A stretch of 64,000 bases of DNA, from NCBI RefSeq assembly GCF_963457605.1, contig NZ_OY735139.1:310001-374000 (forward strand), in the 5' to 3' direction. How positions within the stretch are numbered: position 1 is the stretch's first letter; each line of letters begins with the position of its first letter. The translations under genes were made by a program, and so were the position numbers. Below the pieces are notes generated by a model. That model was not told where the DNA came from. It worked only from the letters and a program-made list of their open reading frames with translations, and did no database searches. This DNA comes from an uncultured Gellertiella sp. GTDB taxonomy: Bacteria; Pseudomonadota; Alphaproteobacteria; Rhizobiales; Rhizobiaceae. Shown one piece after another: positions 1 to 10,099 of the stretch.

Positions 1-1
1 G

Positions 2-121
2 GTGCAGGCCGAAGGCAACCCGGCCCGCGTCGACACCTTCGGCCCGCTGATGAACGACGCCTCGGCCGGCCGCATCATGGCCGATGTCAACCGCTGGGCG
101 GCAGGCGGCAAGGGCTGCTGA
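2..121 (+). pseudogene. Aldehyde dehydrogenase fragment cut by the window edge, ending early
   Basis: An open frame enters from the left edge and stops at 119-121. Its 39 residues include GNPARVDTFGPLMNDASAGR and end AAGGKGC. This resembles the stretch of NAD(P)-dependent aldehyde dehydrogenases shortly after the catalytic cysteine region, where the family has a DP-x-T-x-x-GPL motif followed by a helix and a GA(K/R) segment. In that family about 150-200 more residues should follow, but here the frame stops and a gene on the other strand begins 10 bases later. I infer a truncated or decayed dehydrogenase. The part outside the window was not seen, so an unrelated short C-terminus remains possible. 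Confidence 0.42.
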
Positions 122-131
122 GCCTGCAGGC

Positions 132-383
132 TCAATCCATATACAGTGACTTGCGATATTCCTCGCGCGCCTGATTGCGGGTGATGCCGATGTCGCGCAA
201 TTCGGTGTCCGTCAGGCGGGAGAGCGCCCGGCGGCTTTTGCGCCGTTCCGCCCATTGTCTCACCCTGCCTGCGACAACACGCAGCCATTTCCGCAGCCGA
301 CCGGGTGAAATTGTCTCTGCCTTCCCGGCAGGACCCACCATATGCAGGGTGACATTTGCATCATTCTTGCTGATATGCCGCAT
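132..383 (-). CDS. DUF1127 (YjiS-like) small protein
   Basis: Small basic protein whose C-terminal half carries the DUF1127 signature: an arginine-rich segment (RQWAERRKSRRALSRL) followed by TDTELRDIGITRNQAREE. This family is abundant in Rhizobiales. Some members act in phosphate and carbon metabolism and RNA turnover, but this copy cannot be assigned a role from sequence. The chosen start gives 83 residues; an in-frame ATG at 416 would add 11 residues and one at 341 would remove 14, and none has a convincing ribosome binding site. It is divergent from the MocR-type gene that starts at 466, so they may share a control region. Confidence 0.8.
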   Translation of the reverse strand: MRHISKNDANVTLHMVGPAGKAETISPGRLRKWLRVVAGRVRQWAERRKSRRALSRLTDTELRDIGITRNQAREEYRKSLYMD

Positions 384-465
384 GATTTGTCTCGATCTGG
401 CTGGAACAAAGCGCATAATTGGGATACAATGCAGTCATTCCCGATCCAAACGAGATAATGTCACC

Positions 466-1887
466 ATGACAAATTGGCTTCCCGACCTCTCGACCGGCAC
501 CGGCCCGCTCTATGTCCGACTCGCCAACCAGATCGAAGCGGCGATTGATGACGGGCAGTTGCCGCCGGGCACCAAGCTTCCGCCGCAACGCAATATCGCC
601 TTCGATCTCGGCCTGACGGTGGGAACGATCAGCCGCGCCTATGCGCTGGTCCATGAACGGGGCCTTGTTTCCGGCGAGGTCGGACGCGGCACCTATGTGC
701 TGGACCGCAGCCAGCGCGAGCCCGGCCGCGAGACCGATCCGGTCAGCATCGCGCTGGCGGGAACCCGCATTCAGAATGCCGAGCCGGACAAGTTGCGCTT
801 CGACAGCGCATCCGCGCCCGATGTCGGCCAGGCCGCCGTGATTGCCGAGATCACCAATGCGGTGATCCGCAGCCACCCCTGGGAAATCGCCAGCTATACC
901 CGCAATTTTCCGGCCTCCTGGTCGGAAGCGGGCGCGCGCTGGCTGGGTCGCGCCGGTTTCAGGCCGCAGACCGATTGCATCGTGCCGACCATCGGTGCCC
1001 ATGCGGCTGTGGTGGCGATCCTGTCGGTGGTCACCGTGCCCGGCGACCGGGTGGCCTTCGAACCCCTCACCTATTCGCAGATCAGCCGGGCTGCAGGCCT
1101 GACGGGTCGCCGCTGCGTGATGGTGGAAAGCGATGAGGACGGGCTGATCCCGGAAGAATTCGAGCGGGTCTGCGCCCAGCAGCATCCGAAACTGCTGTTC
1201 CTGATGCCGAATGTGCAGAACCCGACGCTGACCATGCTGCCCGAGAGCCGCAGGCGCGAGATTGCCGAGATCGCCCGACGCCACGGGGTCTGGATCATCG
1301 AGGACGATCTCTATGGATCGCTGGTCGCCGATCCCCCGCCGCCGATGTCAGCCTTTGCGCCGGAGCGGACCTTTCTGGTCAGCGGCCTGTCGAAATCGGT
1401 GGCGGCAGGCGTGCGCGGCGGCTGGGTTTCCTGCCCGCCACTCTATGCGCCCCGGGTGCGGATTGCCCACAAGATGATGACCGGCGGCCTGCCCTTCCTG
1501 CTGGCCGAGGTCACCGCACGGCTGGTGCTGTCGGGCGAGGCCGGGCGGTTGATGGGGCTCACCATCACGGAACTCACCGCCCGCGAACGGATGGCACGCC
1601 TCGCCTTTGCCGGGATCGATTTCCAGTCCCGCCCCGGCGTGCCCTTCCTCTGGATGAAATTGCCGGAACCCTGGCTCTCCGGCACTTTCAAGAAGGCCGC
1701 GCAGGAAGACAATATCCTGATCGACGACGAGGACGAGTTCAAATCCGGTCGCTGCGGCAGTGCGCATCCGCATGTCCGGATCAGCTTTTCGACCCCCACC
1801 AGCCGGGATGTGGTGCAGCGCGGCTTTGCAAAACTCGCCTGCCTGCTGGAAACCGGCCGCACCGGCTATGACCGGCTGGCCGGATAG
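466..1887 (+). CDS. MocR-type regulator: GntR winged helix fused to class I aminotransferase-like domain
   Basis: 473-residue protein with an N-terminal GntR-type winged helix (residues about 10-80, including LPPGTKLPPQRNIAFDLGL and GTISRAYALVHERGLV), a linker, and a PLP-dependent aminotransferase fold I domain (about 110-460). The PLP lysine is probably the K of SGLSKSVAAG, and the aspartate motif is WIIEDDLYGSL. MocR proteins are PLP-binding transcription regulators, often of vitamin B6, GABA, taurine or antibiotic-related genes; the effector here is unknown. The frame stays open far upstream, but the first 97 codons overlap the opposite-strand DUF1127 gene and look non-coding, so ATG 466 is preferred. 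The target may be the adjacent DUF1127 gene or its own promoter (inference). Confidence 0.88.
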   Translation: MTNWLPDLSTGTGPLYVRLANQIEAAIDDGQLPPGTKLPPQRNIAFDLGLTVGTISRAYALVHERGLVSGEVGRGTYVLDRSQREPGRETDPVSIALAGTRIQNAEPDKLRFDSASAPDVGQAAVIAEITNAVIRSHPWEIASYTRNFPASWSEAGARWLGRAGFRPQTDCIVPTIGAHAAVVAILSVVTVPGDRVAFEPLTYSQISRAAGLTGRRCVMVESDEDGLIPEEFERVCAQQHPKLLFLMPNVQNPTLTMLPESRRREIAEIARRHGVWIIEDDLYGSLVADPPPPMSAFAPERTFLVSGLSKSVAAGVRGGWVSCPPLYAPRVRIAHKMMTGGLPFLLAEVTARLVLSGEAGRLMGLTITELTARERMARLAFAGIDFQSRPGVPFLWMKLPEPWLSGTFKKAAQEDNILIDDEDEFKSGRCGSAHPHVRISFSTPTSRDVVQRGFAKLACLLETGRTGYDRLAG

Positions 1888-2081
1888 GGGGGCAGCCACC
1901 TCCCCGGTTGAAAAACCCTGTAGTTCTAACCCATCCGTATTGCTTCGTTTGAAAACACCAGTGCGAATTTTCGCTTCTGCAAAATCAGGGGTTGTCATTC
2001 CACCGTTAAAGCTTTGAAATCCCTCACAGCACAGTACTGCGTCGCTGATTTGATCCATTGCATTTTGATGACGAGGTGATT

Positions 2082-2642
2082 GTGACGCCTGTAAGACCTG
2101 GAGCGTGCGCCGCTCTTGCGCTTTGCGCAGTCTGTTTTTCCCTTGCCCAAACCCAAGCCGCCGATCTCGACTTTGACGAGCTTCGCTTCGGTGCGACCGC
2201 AAGCATCGAGCCGAATGGCAATCGGGAACGTGGCGTTTTTGCCAGCAGCATGGCGTTGTTTGACCCCTGGGATCGCAAGGGTGCGACCGGCTGCAGCCAG
2301 CTGTTTACCCCGCGACTGAGCGTGGGGGCCGACCTTTCCGCCTTTGGCGAGGCAAATCAGATCTATACGGGCCTCAGTTGGACAGTGGAACTTGGCGATC
2401 ACCTGTTCGTCGAGGATGGCATCGGCGGCGCGATCCACGATGGCAAACTTCAGGAAGACGGCACATCCGGGCCGAAGCTCGGCAGCCGCGTGCTGTTTCA
2501 CGAATATGCCGCCCTCGGCGTCAATGTCACCGCCCGCTGGCGCGCCATCGCGATGATCGAGCACTCCTCCAATGCGGGTCTCCCCGACGGGCCGAACAGC
2601 GGTCTTTCGCGGGCCGGGATAATGATAGGGTATAAATTCTAA
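2082..2642 (+). CDS. PagL-like lipid A 3-O-deacylase (acyloxyacyl hydrolase), outer membrane
   Basis: About 186-residue exported protein: signal peptide (hydrophobic segment ACAALALCAVCFSLAQTQA) followed by a short beta-barrel-like domain ending in aromatic Phe, as expected of outer membrane proteins. The C-terminal EHSSNAGL motif matches the His-Ser catalytic pair of PagL. PagL removes the 3-O-linked acyl chain of lipid A in the outer membrane, changing its immune and permeability properties. The GTG at 2082 is chosen because GAGG at 2073-2076 sits 5 bases upstream; a TTG at 2058 would add eight residues before the signal peptide. It is a stand-alone gene between the MocR gene and purL. Confidence 0.75.
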   Translation: MTPVRPGACAALALCAVCFSLAQTQAADLDFDELRFGATASIEPNGNRERGVFASSMALFDPWDRKGATGCSQLFTPRLSVGADLSAFGEANQIYTGLSWTVELGDHLFVEDGIGGAIHDGKLQEDGTSGPKLGSRVLFHEYAALGVNVTARWRAIAMIEHSSNAGLPDGPNSGLSRAGIMIGYKF

Positions 2643-2737
2643 TTCGCGCATGGCACCGGCATTTTCCTGTCGCGCCGTGCGAAGGCTTGGGTTAAAGAGA
2701 CGGCAAATTCCACTGCCAGTCTGAGGGGCCTCCAGCC

Positions 2738-4978
<2,241 letters not shown>

Positions 4979-4998
4979 CGGTCGAGGAGAACAAACGC

Positions 4999-5232
4999 AT
5001 GGCCATGAACCCCGGCGATATTGAAGACATGATCAAGGCTGGCATTCCGGGGGCGAAAGTCACCATCCGGGATCTGGCCGGTGATGGCGATCACTATGCA
5101 GCCGAAGTGGTGGCGGAAGCGTTCCGCGGCAAGACCAGGGTGCAGCAGCACCAGATGGTCTATCAGGCCCTCAAGGGCAACATGGGCGGCGTGCTGCATG
5201 CGCTCGCCTTGCAGACCAGCGCACCGGAATAA
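4999..5232 (+). CDS. bolA: BolA/IbaG-family protein
   Basis: 77-residue protein with the BolA fold: N-terminal helix (GDIEDMIKAGIPGAKVTIRDL), a central DGDHYAAEVVAEAFRGK segment, and the helix QQHQMVYQALKGNMGG with its conserved histidine. BolA proteins bind a shared [2Fe-2S] cluster with monothiol CGFS glutaredoxins and act in iron sensing or Fe-S trafficking. Such a glutaredoxin (grxD) lies 1.5 kb downstream on the same strand, which fits this partnership. The ribosome binding site GAGGAGAAC (4984-4992) lies 6-8 bases before the ATG. The purL-bolA unit ends in a clear intrinsic terminator. Confidence 0.93.
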   Translation: MAMNPGDIEDMIKAGIPGAKVTIRDLAGDGDHYAAEVVAEAFRGKTRVQQHQMVYQALKGNMGGVLHALALQTSAPE

Positions 5233-5258
5233 CACCTGACATCAGCATCACCGGACAA

Positions 5259-5288
5259 AGCCCGCGCCGCCCTGGCGCGGGCTTTTTT
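5259..5288 (+). terminator. Rho-independent terminator after purL-bolA
   Basis: Perfect 10-bp inverted repeat (AGCCCGCGCC at 5259-5268 with GGCGCGGGCT at 5274-5283), a 5-base loop, then a run of T to 5288. It abuts the stop codon of the convergent hydrolase gene, so it probably separates the two transcripts. Confidence 0.9.
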
Positions 5289-6448
5289 CATGGCGTCACG
5301 CAACCATCCTCACCGATGGGCGGCAGGTTGCCGGAGGTGAAGGCCGCAAACTGCGCTGATGGCAGAGGGCCCGCGGTCAAAAGGGTAAAGTCGAAACTGC
5401 CCCGGCGATCCGGTCCAAGCACATATTGCCGGTGCATGCGCAGAATATCGCTCTTGATCCGCCGGTAGCGCTCCTCGCTCAGCACCGTGCGGAACCGGAA
5501 GGGCACGATGGGCGGCTGGGGTGCATCGGCAAAACCTGACGCCGACACGGTCCGCGCCTTGTAGAGATGAACGGGATCGGTCAGCGACTGGACCTCGAAC
5601 CAGGTAATCCCCGGACATTCCGCCACCAGCCGGATGCGCCGCCGCAGCACGACGGCACTTTTCAGCAGCGCGCATTGCAGCGCCGCGCCACCCAGCGTCG
5701 CGAAGGTGAGCCGCTTGCCCCGGAACGCGTCCGGATTACGCTCCAGGAGTCCGCCGAGTGCATGCAGCGCCAGACTTGCCCCCATGGAATGGGCGGTCAC
5801 CAGATAGTCGTCCGCCTCCCCCTTCAGCGCCTCTTCCAGCATCGTGATACTGTCGCCGAGCCAGCGGTTGACCTCGCCATCATCCAGCCGCGCCACATGC
5901 ACCGCCAGCCGCCAGTCGGCAAGGAGATGCAGCGTGTGCAGGCGTTCGGAAAAGGGCAGGAATACCTTCACAAAGAACAGCGGCCCGGCAAGCAGGCTCC
6001 ACAGCAGGTGCCAGTGCGGCAGGTCGAGCGCCAGCGGCAGCAGCATGATCGACAGCGATACGGCAAGGGCGGACAGGACGAACTGGAAGGGAAAGACGAA
6101 GAACAGGCCGAATCGCCAGGCATGGCGGAAATAGCCGGTCATCCCGCCTTCCATCATCACCCGGAAGGCGGCGGCAAAGCCGAGCAGGATCTGGCGGATG
6201 AGCCCGACCGAACGCAGCCGGCTGATCAGCCCGTCATGATCGCGCACGTGAATGGTCGAGCGCATGGTCCAGTCCGGGCCGCTCGCCGCCACGCAGAACC
6301 GGTCGCCAGCCAGCGGGCCGGTGACAAATTTCGCATTCCAGACAGCAGCCGACTGCAGCGCCGAACGCGCATAGCGCTTGCGGTGGTCCTCCGCGCCAAG
6401 CGGCTCGAAGCCGGGAAAATGGACGACAATTCTTGAACCCAATGCCAC
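5288..6448 (-). CDS. Membrane-anchored alpha/beta-hydrolase-like protein of unknown substrate
   Basis: 386 residues. It starts with a hydrolase-like strand (RIVVHFPGFEPLGAEDHRKR), has two predicted membrane segments at about 120-165 (FGLFFVFPFQFVLSALAVSLSIMLL and HLLWSLLAGPLFFVKVF), and then a lipase-type nucleophile elbow VTAHSMGAS with Ser221 in G-x-S-x-G-like context (here H-S-M-G). A candidate catalytic histidine is not obvious. Conserved proteins of this type occur in rhizobia without an assigned role. It lies between bolA and grxD on the opposite strand. Substrate and reaction cannot be inferred. Confidence 0.7.
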   Translation of the reverse strand: MALGSRIVVHFPGFEPLGAEDHRKRYARSALQSAAVWNAKFVTGPLAGDRFCVAASGPDWTMRSTIHVRDHDGLISRLRSVGLIRQILLGFAAAFRVMMEGGMTGYFRHAWRFGLFFVFPFQFVLSALAVSLSIMLLPLALDLPHWHLLWSLLAGPLFFVKVFLPFSERLHTLHLLADWRLAVHVARLDDGEVNRWLGDSITMLEEALKGEADDYLVTAHSMGASLALHALGGLLERNPDAFRGKRLTFATLGGAALQCALLKSAVVLRRRIRLVAECPGITWFEVQSLTDPVHLYKARTVSASGFADAPQPPIVPFRFRTVLSEERYRRIKSDILRMHRQYVLGPDRRGSFDFTLLTAGPLPSAQFAAFTSGNLPPIGEDGCVTP

Positions 6449-6703
6449 GCGGTTATTGTCCGTTTCGTTATCGATGCCGCCTGCTACGTCAGATCTGCGG
6501 CAAGAAAGTGCCCGGGACGGGATGATTTTTCGAAATCATGAAAATAATACGGAATAGCTGTCGGCAGGCGGAAATTCGCTGCAAGCCCGAGAGCCCCGTC
6601 AGGTTTTTCGTCCGGCTGTCTGGAATTTGCCCGAAGACATGTTATCTAGGGGACACGCTTTGACAACGGCGGGCCTTGAACCCGCATGCGAAAGGACAGA
6701 CCC

Positions 6704-7039
6704 ATGAGCGGTATCAACGAATTCATCGACAACGAAGTCAAGACGAACGACGTTGTGCTTTTCATGAAGGGAACGCCGCAGTTTCCCCAGTGCGGCTTTT
6801 CCGGCCAGGTCGTGCAGATCCTCGATTATCTCGGCATCGGCTACAAGGGCATCAATGTTCTCGCCGACCAGGAAGTGCGCGAAGGCATCAAGGCCTATTC
6901 CAACTGGCCGACCATTCCGCAGCTCTATGTCAAGGGCGAATTCCTCGGCGGCTGCGACATCGTGCGGGAAATGTTCCAGGCCGGTGAATTGCAGAGCCAT
7001 CTGCAACAGCAGGGCATCGCCGTTCGCGGCGCAGCCTGA
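6704..7039 (+). CDS. grxD: Monothiol glutaredoxin of the Grx4/GrxD family
   Basis: 111-residue CGFS-type glutaredoxin. The active-site CGFS occurs at residues 30-33 (FPQCGFSGQ), with the glutathione-binding WPTIPQLYV and GGCDI motifs downstream. These proteins carry a glutathione-ligated [2Fe-2S] cluster and pass it on in Fe-S assembly, usually pairing with BolA; a bolA gene is encoded nearby. The ATG at 6704 is preferred over one at 6686 because AAAGGA at 6691-6696 is well spaced for it and the extra residues are not family-like. Confidence 0.95.
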   Translation: MSGINEFIDNEVKTNDVVLFMKGTPQFPQCGFSGQVVQILDYLGIGYKGINVLADQEVREGIKAYSNWPTIPQLYVKGEFLGGCDIVREMFQAGELQSHLQQQGIAVRGAA

Positions 7040-7085
7040 AGAGGCCCGGCGGGTCGACGAACCGCCTCTTTTGACGAATTCATCA

Positions 7086-7109
7086 AAGGCGCTACCCCGG
7101 TAGCGCCTT
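7086..7109 (+). terminator. Stem-loop after grxD
   Basis: Perfect 10-bp repeat AAGGCGCTAC / GTAGCGCCTT with a CCCG loop. The tail is not T-rich, so it may be a weak terminator or a protective 3' hairpin. It lies 31 bases before the MFS start codon. Confidence 0.5.
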
Positions 7110-7139
7110 AACGCATTTTCAGTCGAGGTATTTAAGCGA

Positions 7140-8387
7140 ATGGCAACACTTTCCAAATCAGCGGCAGACCGCCTGAAAAATGTCGGGCGCAACGAATTCA
7201 TTGCAATGATGGCGGCGCTGATGGCGCTGAATGCCCTTGCCATCGACATCATGCTCCCAGGCCTGCAGCAGATCGGGGCCAGTCTGGGCGTCACCAACGA
7301 GAATCATCGCCAGTATGTGATCACCGCCTATCTCATCGGCTTCGGCATTGCGCAGCTTGCCTATGGCCCGATTTCCGACCGGTTCGGACGCCGGATTCCG
7401 CTTCTGACCGGGCTCGGCATCTATATTGCCGCCGGGATCTCGATCATCATGGTGCCGTCCTTCGGCCTGATGCTGGGCTTGCGCTTCGTGCAGGGGCTCG
7501 GCTCCGCCGCCATGCGGGTGATCACCGTCTCCATCGTCCGCGACATTTTCGGCGGACGGCAGATGGCGGAGGCGATGTCGCTGATCATGATGGTCTTCAT
7601 GGTCGCGCCGGTGCTTGCTCCCGGCACCGGACAGGTGGTGATGCTGTTTGGCAACTGGCACCTGATCTTCGTGTTCATTTCGGTGGTGGCGACGATCATC
7701 GGTGGCTGGGCCTTCATCCGCCTGCCGGAAACGCTCGACCCAAGGGATGTCCGCCCGCTCAATCCACGCACCATCCTTGATGGCTTCCGGATCGTGCTGA
7801 CCAACCGGATCGCCTTCTGCTACACGCTGTCGAGCACCTTCATCTATGGCGCGCTGTTCGGCTTCATCAATTCCGCCCAGCAGATCTATGTCGGCATCTA
7901 TGGGCTTGGCCTGTGGTTTCCGGTGGCCTTTGCGGCGGTTGCCGCCTTCATGTCGATGTCATCCTTCCTGAATTCGAAACTGGTCGGACGCTTCGGCATG
8001 CGCCGCCTGTCGCACGGCGCGCTGCTCGGTTTCGTCACAGTGAACGCCATCTGGCTGGTGCTGCAATTGCTGTGGTCGGGACCCATGCCCTTTCCGCTGT
8101 TCATCACCTTCTTCGGTCTGTCGATGTTCCAGTTCGGCTGGATCGGCTCGAACTTCAACTCCATGGCCATGGAACCGCTCGGCCATGTCGCGGGCACCGC
8201 ATCCTCGGTGCTCGGCTTCATGGGAACGGTCGGCGGCGCGCTGATCGGTGCGGCCATCGGGCAGGCCTTCAACGGGACGGCCCTGCCGATGGTCGCGGGC
8301 TTCTTTGCCGTGTCGATCATGGGATTGCTGCTGGTGCTGATTGCCGAAAAGGGCATGCTGTTCAGGGCGCAGAACAAGCCGGCCTGA
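7140..8387 (+). CDS. MFS drug-efflux transporter, Bcr/CflA type
   Basis: 415 residues with about 12 membrane segments. The first segment contains MALNALAIDIMLPGLQQIG, and the family loop GPISDRFGRRIPL follows segment 2, both typical of the Bcr/CflA (DHA1) proton-coupled drug exporters. These are inner membrane antiporters that export antibiotics or metabolites such as bicyclomycin, chloramphenicol or cysteine; the substrate here is unknown. The ribosome binding site is weak (GAGG about 13 bases upstream). It converges on ttcA. Confidence 0.85.
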   Translation: MATLSKSAADRLKNVGRNEFIAMMAALMALNALAIDIMLPGLQQIGASLGVTNENHRQYVITAYLIGFGIAQLAYGPISDRFGRRIPLLTGLGIYIAAGISIIMVPSFGLMLGLRFVQGLGSAAMRVITVSIVRDIFGGRQMAEAMSLIMMVFMVAPVLAPGTGQVVMLFGNWHLIFVFISVVATIIGGWAFIRLPETLDPRDVRPLNPRTILDGFRIVLTNRIAFCYTLSSTFIYGALFGFINSAQQIYVGIYGLGLWFPVAFAAVAAFMSMSSFLNSKLVGRFGMRRLSHGALLGFVTVNAIWLVLQLLWSGPMPFPLFITFFGLSMFQFGWIGSNFNSMAMEPLGHVAGTASSVLGFMGTVGGALIGAAIGQAFNGTALPMVAGFFAVSIMGLLLVLIAEKGMLFRAQNKPA

Positions 8388-8398
8388 CCGGTGAAATA

Positions 8399-8435
8399 CC
8401 GGGCGACGCGATCAGGCGTCGCCCGGTTCGCTTTT
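8399..8435 (+). terminator. Terminator between the MFS gene and ttcA
   Basis: Perfect 11-bp inverted repeat (CCGGGCGACGC 8399-8409 with GCGTCGCCCGG 8416-8426) followed by TTCGCTTTT. It overlaps the last codons of the convergent ttcA gene. Confidence 0.7.
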
Positions 8436-9296
8436 CCGCTCGGCCACAAGGCCTGCAAAATCAAACAATTTGCCATCCATCAGATGTGAAGGATTGGTAT
8501 TTGCCAGAGCCCGCAGCATCGTGTCCTTGCGACCCGGCATGCGGGCCTCGATATCGGCAATCATCGCCTTCATCGCATTGCGCTGCAGGCCGTCCTGCGA
8601 ACCGCAGAGATCGCAGGGAATGATCGGAAACTTCATCGCCTCGGCAAATTTCGCCATGTCATCCTCGGCGCAATAGGCAAGCGGCCGCAGCACCATCAGG
8701 TCGCCCTCGTCATTGAGCAGCTTGGCGGGCATGGCGGCAAGCCTGCCGCCGTGGAACAGGTTCATGAAGAAGGTTTCCAGAATATCCTCGCGGTGATGGC
8801 CAAGCACCAGCGCGTCACAGCCCTCCTCCCGCGCGATGCGGTAGAGATTGCCGCGTCTGAGGCGCGAGCAGAGCGAGCAATAGGTCGCCCCGTCAGGCAC
8901 CTTCTCCTTCACGATCGAATAGGTATCGCGATATTCGATCCGGTGCCTGACGCCGAGGGCAGAGAGATAATCCGGCAGGACATGTCTGGGGAAATTCGGC
9001 TGGCCCTGGTCAAGATTGCAGGCGACAAGCTCCACCGGCAACAGGCCTCGCCACTGGAGATCCAGCAGGATCGCCAGCAGTCCGTAGGAATCCTTGCCGC
9101 CGGACAGGCCGATCAGCCAGCGCTTCTGGCCCTTCAGCATGGAAAAATCGTCCATCGCCTGCCGCACCTGCCGGAGCAGGCGCTTGCGCAGCTTGTTGAA
9201 GGACACCGTTTGCGGCATGTCGCCAAACAGCCGGGCCGCAGGACCGCTGTCCGGCAGCGCCTGCTCGTCATCCGTCTCAGGGATAGAAAGGGTCAT
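8412..9296 (-). CDS. ttcA: tRNA 2-thiocytidine(32) biosynthesis protein TtcA
   Basis: 294 residues. The PP-loop ATP pyrophosphatase motif [12 protein letters not shown] lies near residue 64, and the paired CxxC motifs CSLC and CDLC, which bind the [4Fe-4S] cluster, follow. TtcA thiolates cytidine 32 of several tRNAs. Its ATG overlaps the TGA of the upstream YdjC-type gene (ATGA), so it is translationally coupled to a glycolipid-modification pair. That neighbourhood does not match its tRNA role and is probably incidental. Confidence 0.93.
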
Positions 9297-10099
9297 GTCT
9301 GTCTCGCGGTCTCAAAAAGCGGCGGGCGTGCGGCAAGGATCTCTAGCTCAACCGCCCGGGCCGCCACAAGGCTGTCACGCGATTCCAGGAGGTCGTCGAT
9401 CTCGCCGGGATGGCACATTACCACGCTCCCCGGGGGCGCCGTTTGCGCCCAGACCTCGAGCGCCACTTCGAACGTCTCCGGCCGCCGCCAGTCGTAAAAG
9501 CCCGCGAGCGGACCCCGGACCGGATACCCGGCCGCCCGCATCTCGCCGTCGAAGCCCCGCGCCAGCATCGCCACGAAACCGATTTTCGCCTTGAGCGCCA
9601 CGCCCGTGGCAAGTGTCATGGCGGGTGCCCCCCGCAGCCACGGCCTTGCCGGGAACTGCCCGGCTTTGTCTTTCAGCCACTGCCGCACGGGCCGCAGGAA
9701 ATGCACATGCTGGTGCCCGTCGAGATAGGCAGGAGCCCTGCCCCAGGCCGTCTCGAAAGCCGCCAACTGGGCGTCGAGTTCATCCCTGATGGCCCGATCA
9801 TGCCGGTCTGTGGTGGCGAGGGTGGCAATCAGGTGTCTCAGCGGTGGCATGCGTCCGCTGCCATCCAGCGAAAATCCGGCAAGGCCGGGAAAATCCGTCA
9901 GCGTCAGGTGCTGGCCGATATCGGCGGCCCCGACATTCGCGGTGGCCTTCAGCAGCCCGGCTTCCTCGCCCCATTCGGGAAACAGCGTCATGCAGCCGGT
10001 GCCGGAGAGACGACCGGCGGCAATCAGGCTGCGGATGCCGCGGCTGACCGCCGGCGACAGGCCATAATCATCGGCAACCAGATGGCGCGGTCCGCTCAC
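9293..10099 (-). CDS. YdjC/ChbG/NaxD-like carbohydrate deacetylase
   Basis: 268 residues from GTG 10099. The metal-binding features of the YdjC family are visible: [17 protein letters not shown] at the N-terminus (Asp pair), [12 protein letters not shown] with a histidine, and [14 protein letters not shown] with the HxxxH-like cluster. Family members remove N-acetyl groups from oligosaccharides (ChbG) or from undecaprenyl-phosphate-GalNAc during lipid A modification (NaxD of Francisella and Bordetella); hopanoid-associated HpnK is also related. Its GTG overlaps the stop of the GT2 gene by 4 bases (GTGA), arguing that it acts on that enzyme's lipid-linked product. The exact substrate is inferred. 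Confidence 0.8.

Noticed and set aside
175-465. N-terminal extension of the MocR-type gene up to 175
   Set aside because: Overlaps the DUF1127 gene on the other strand and lacks protein-like sequence before residue 98.
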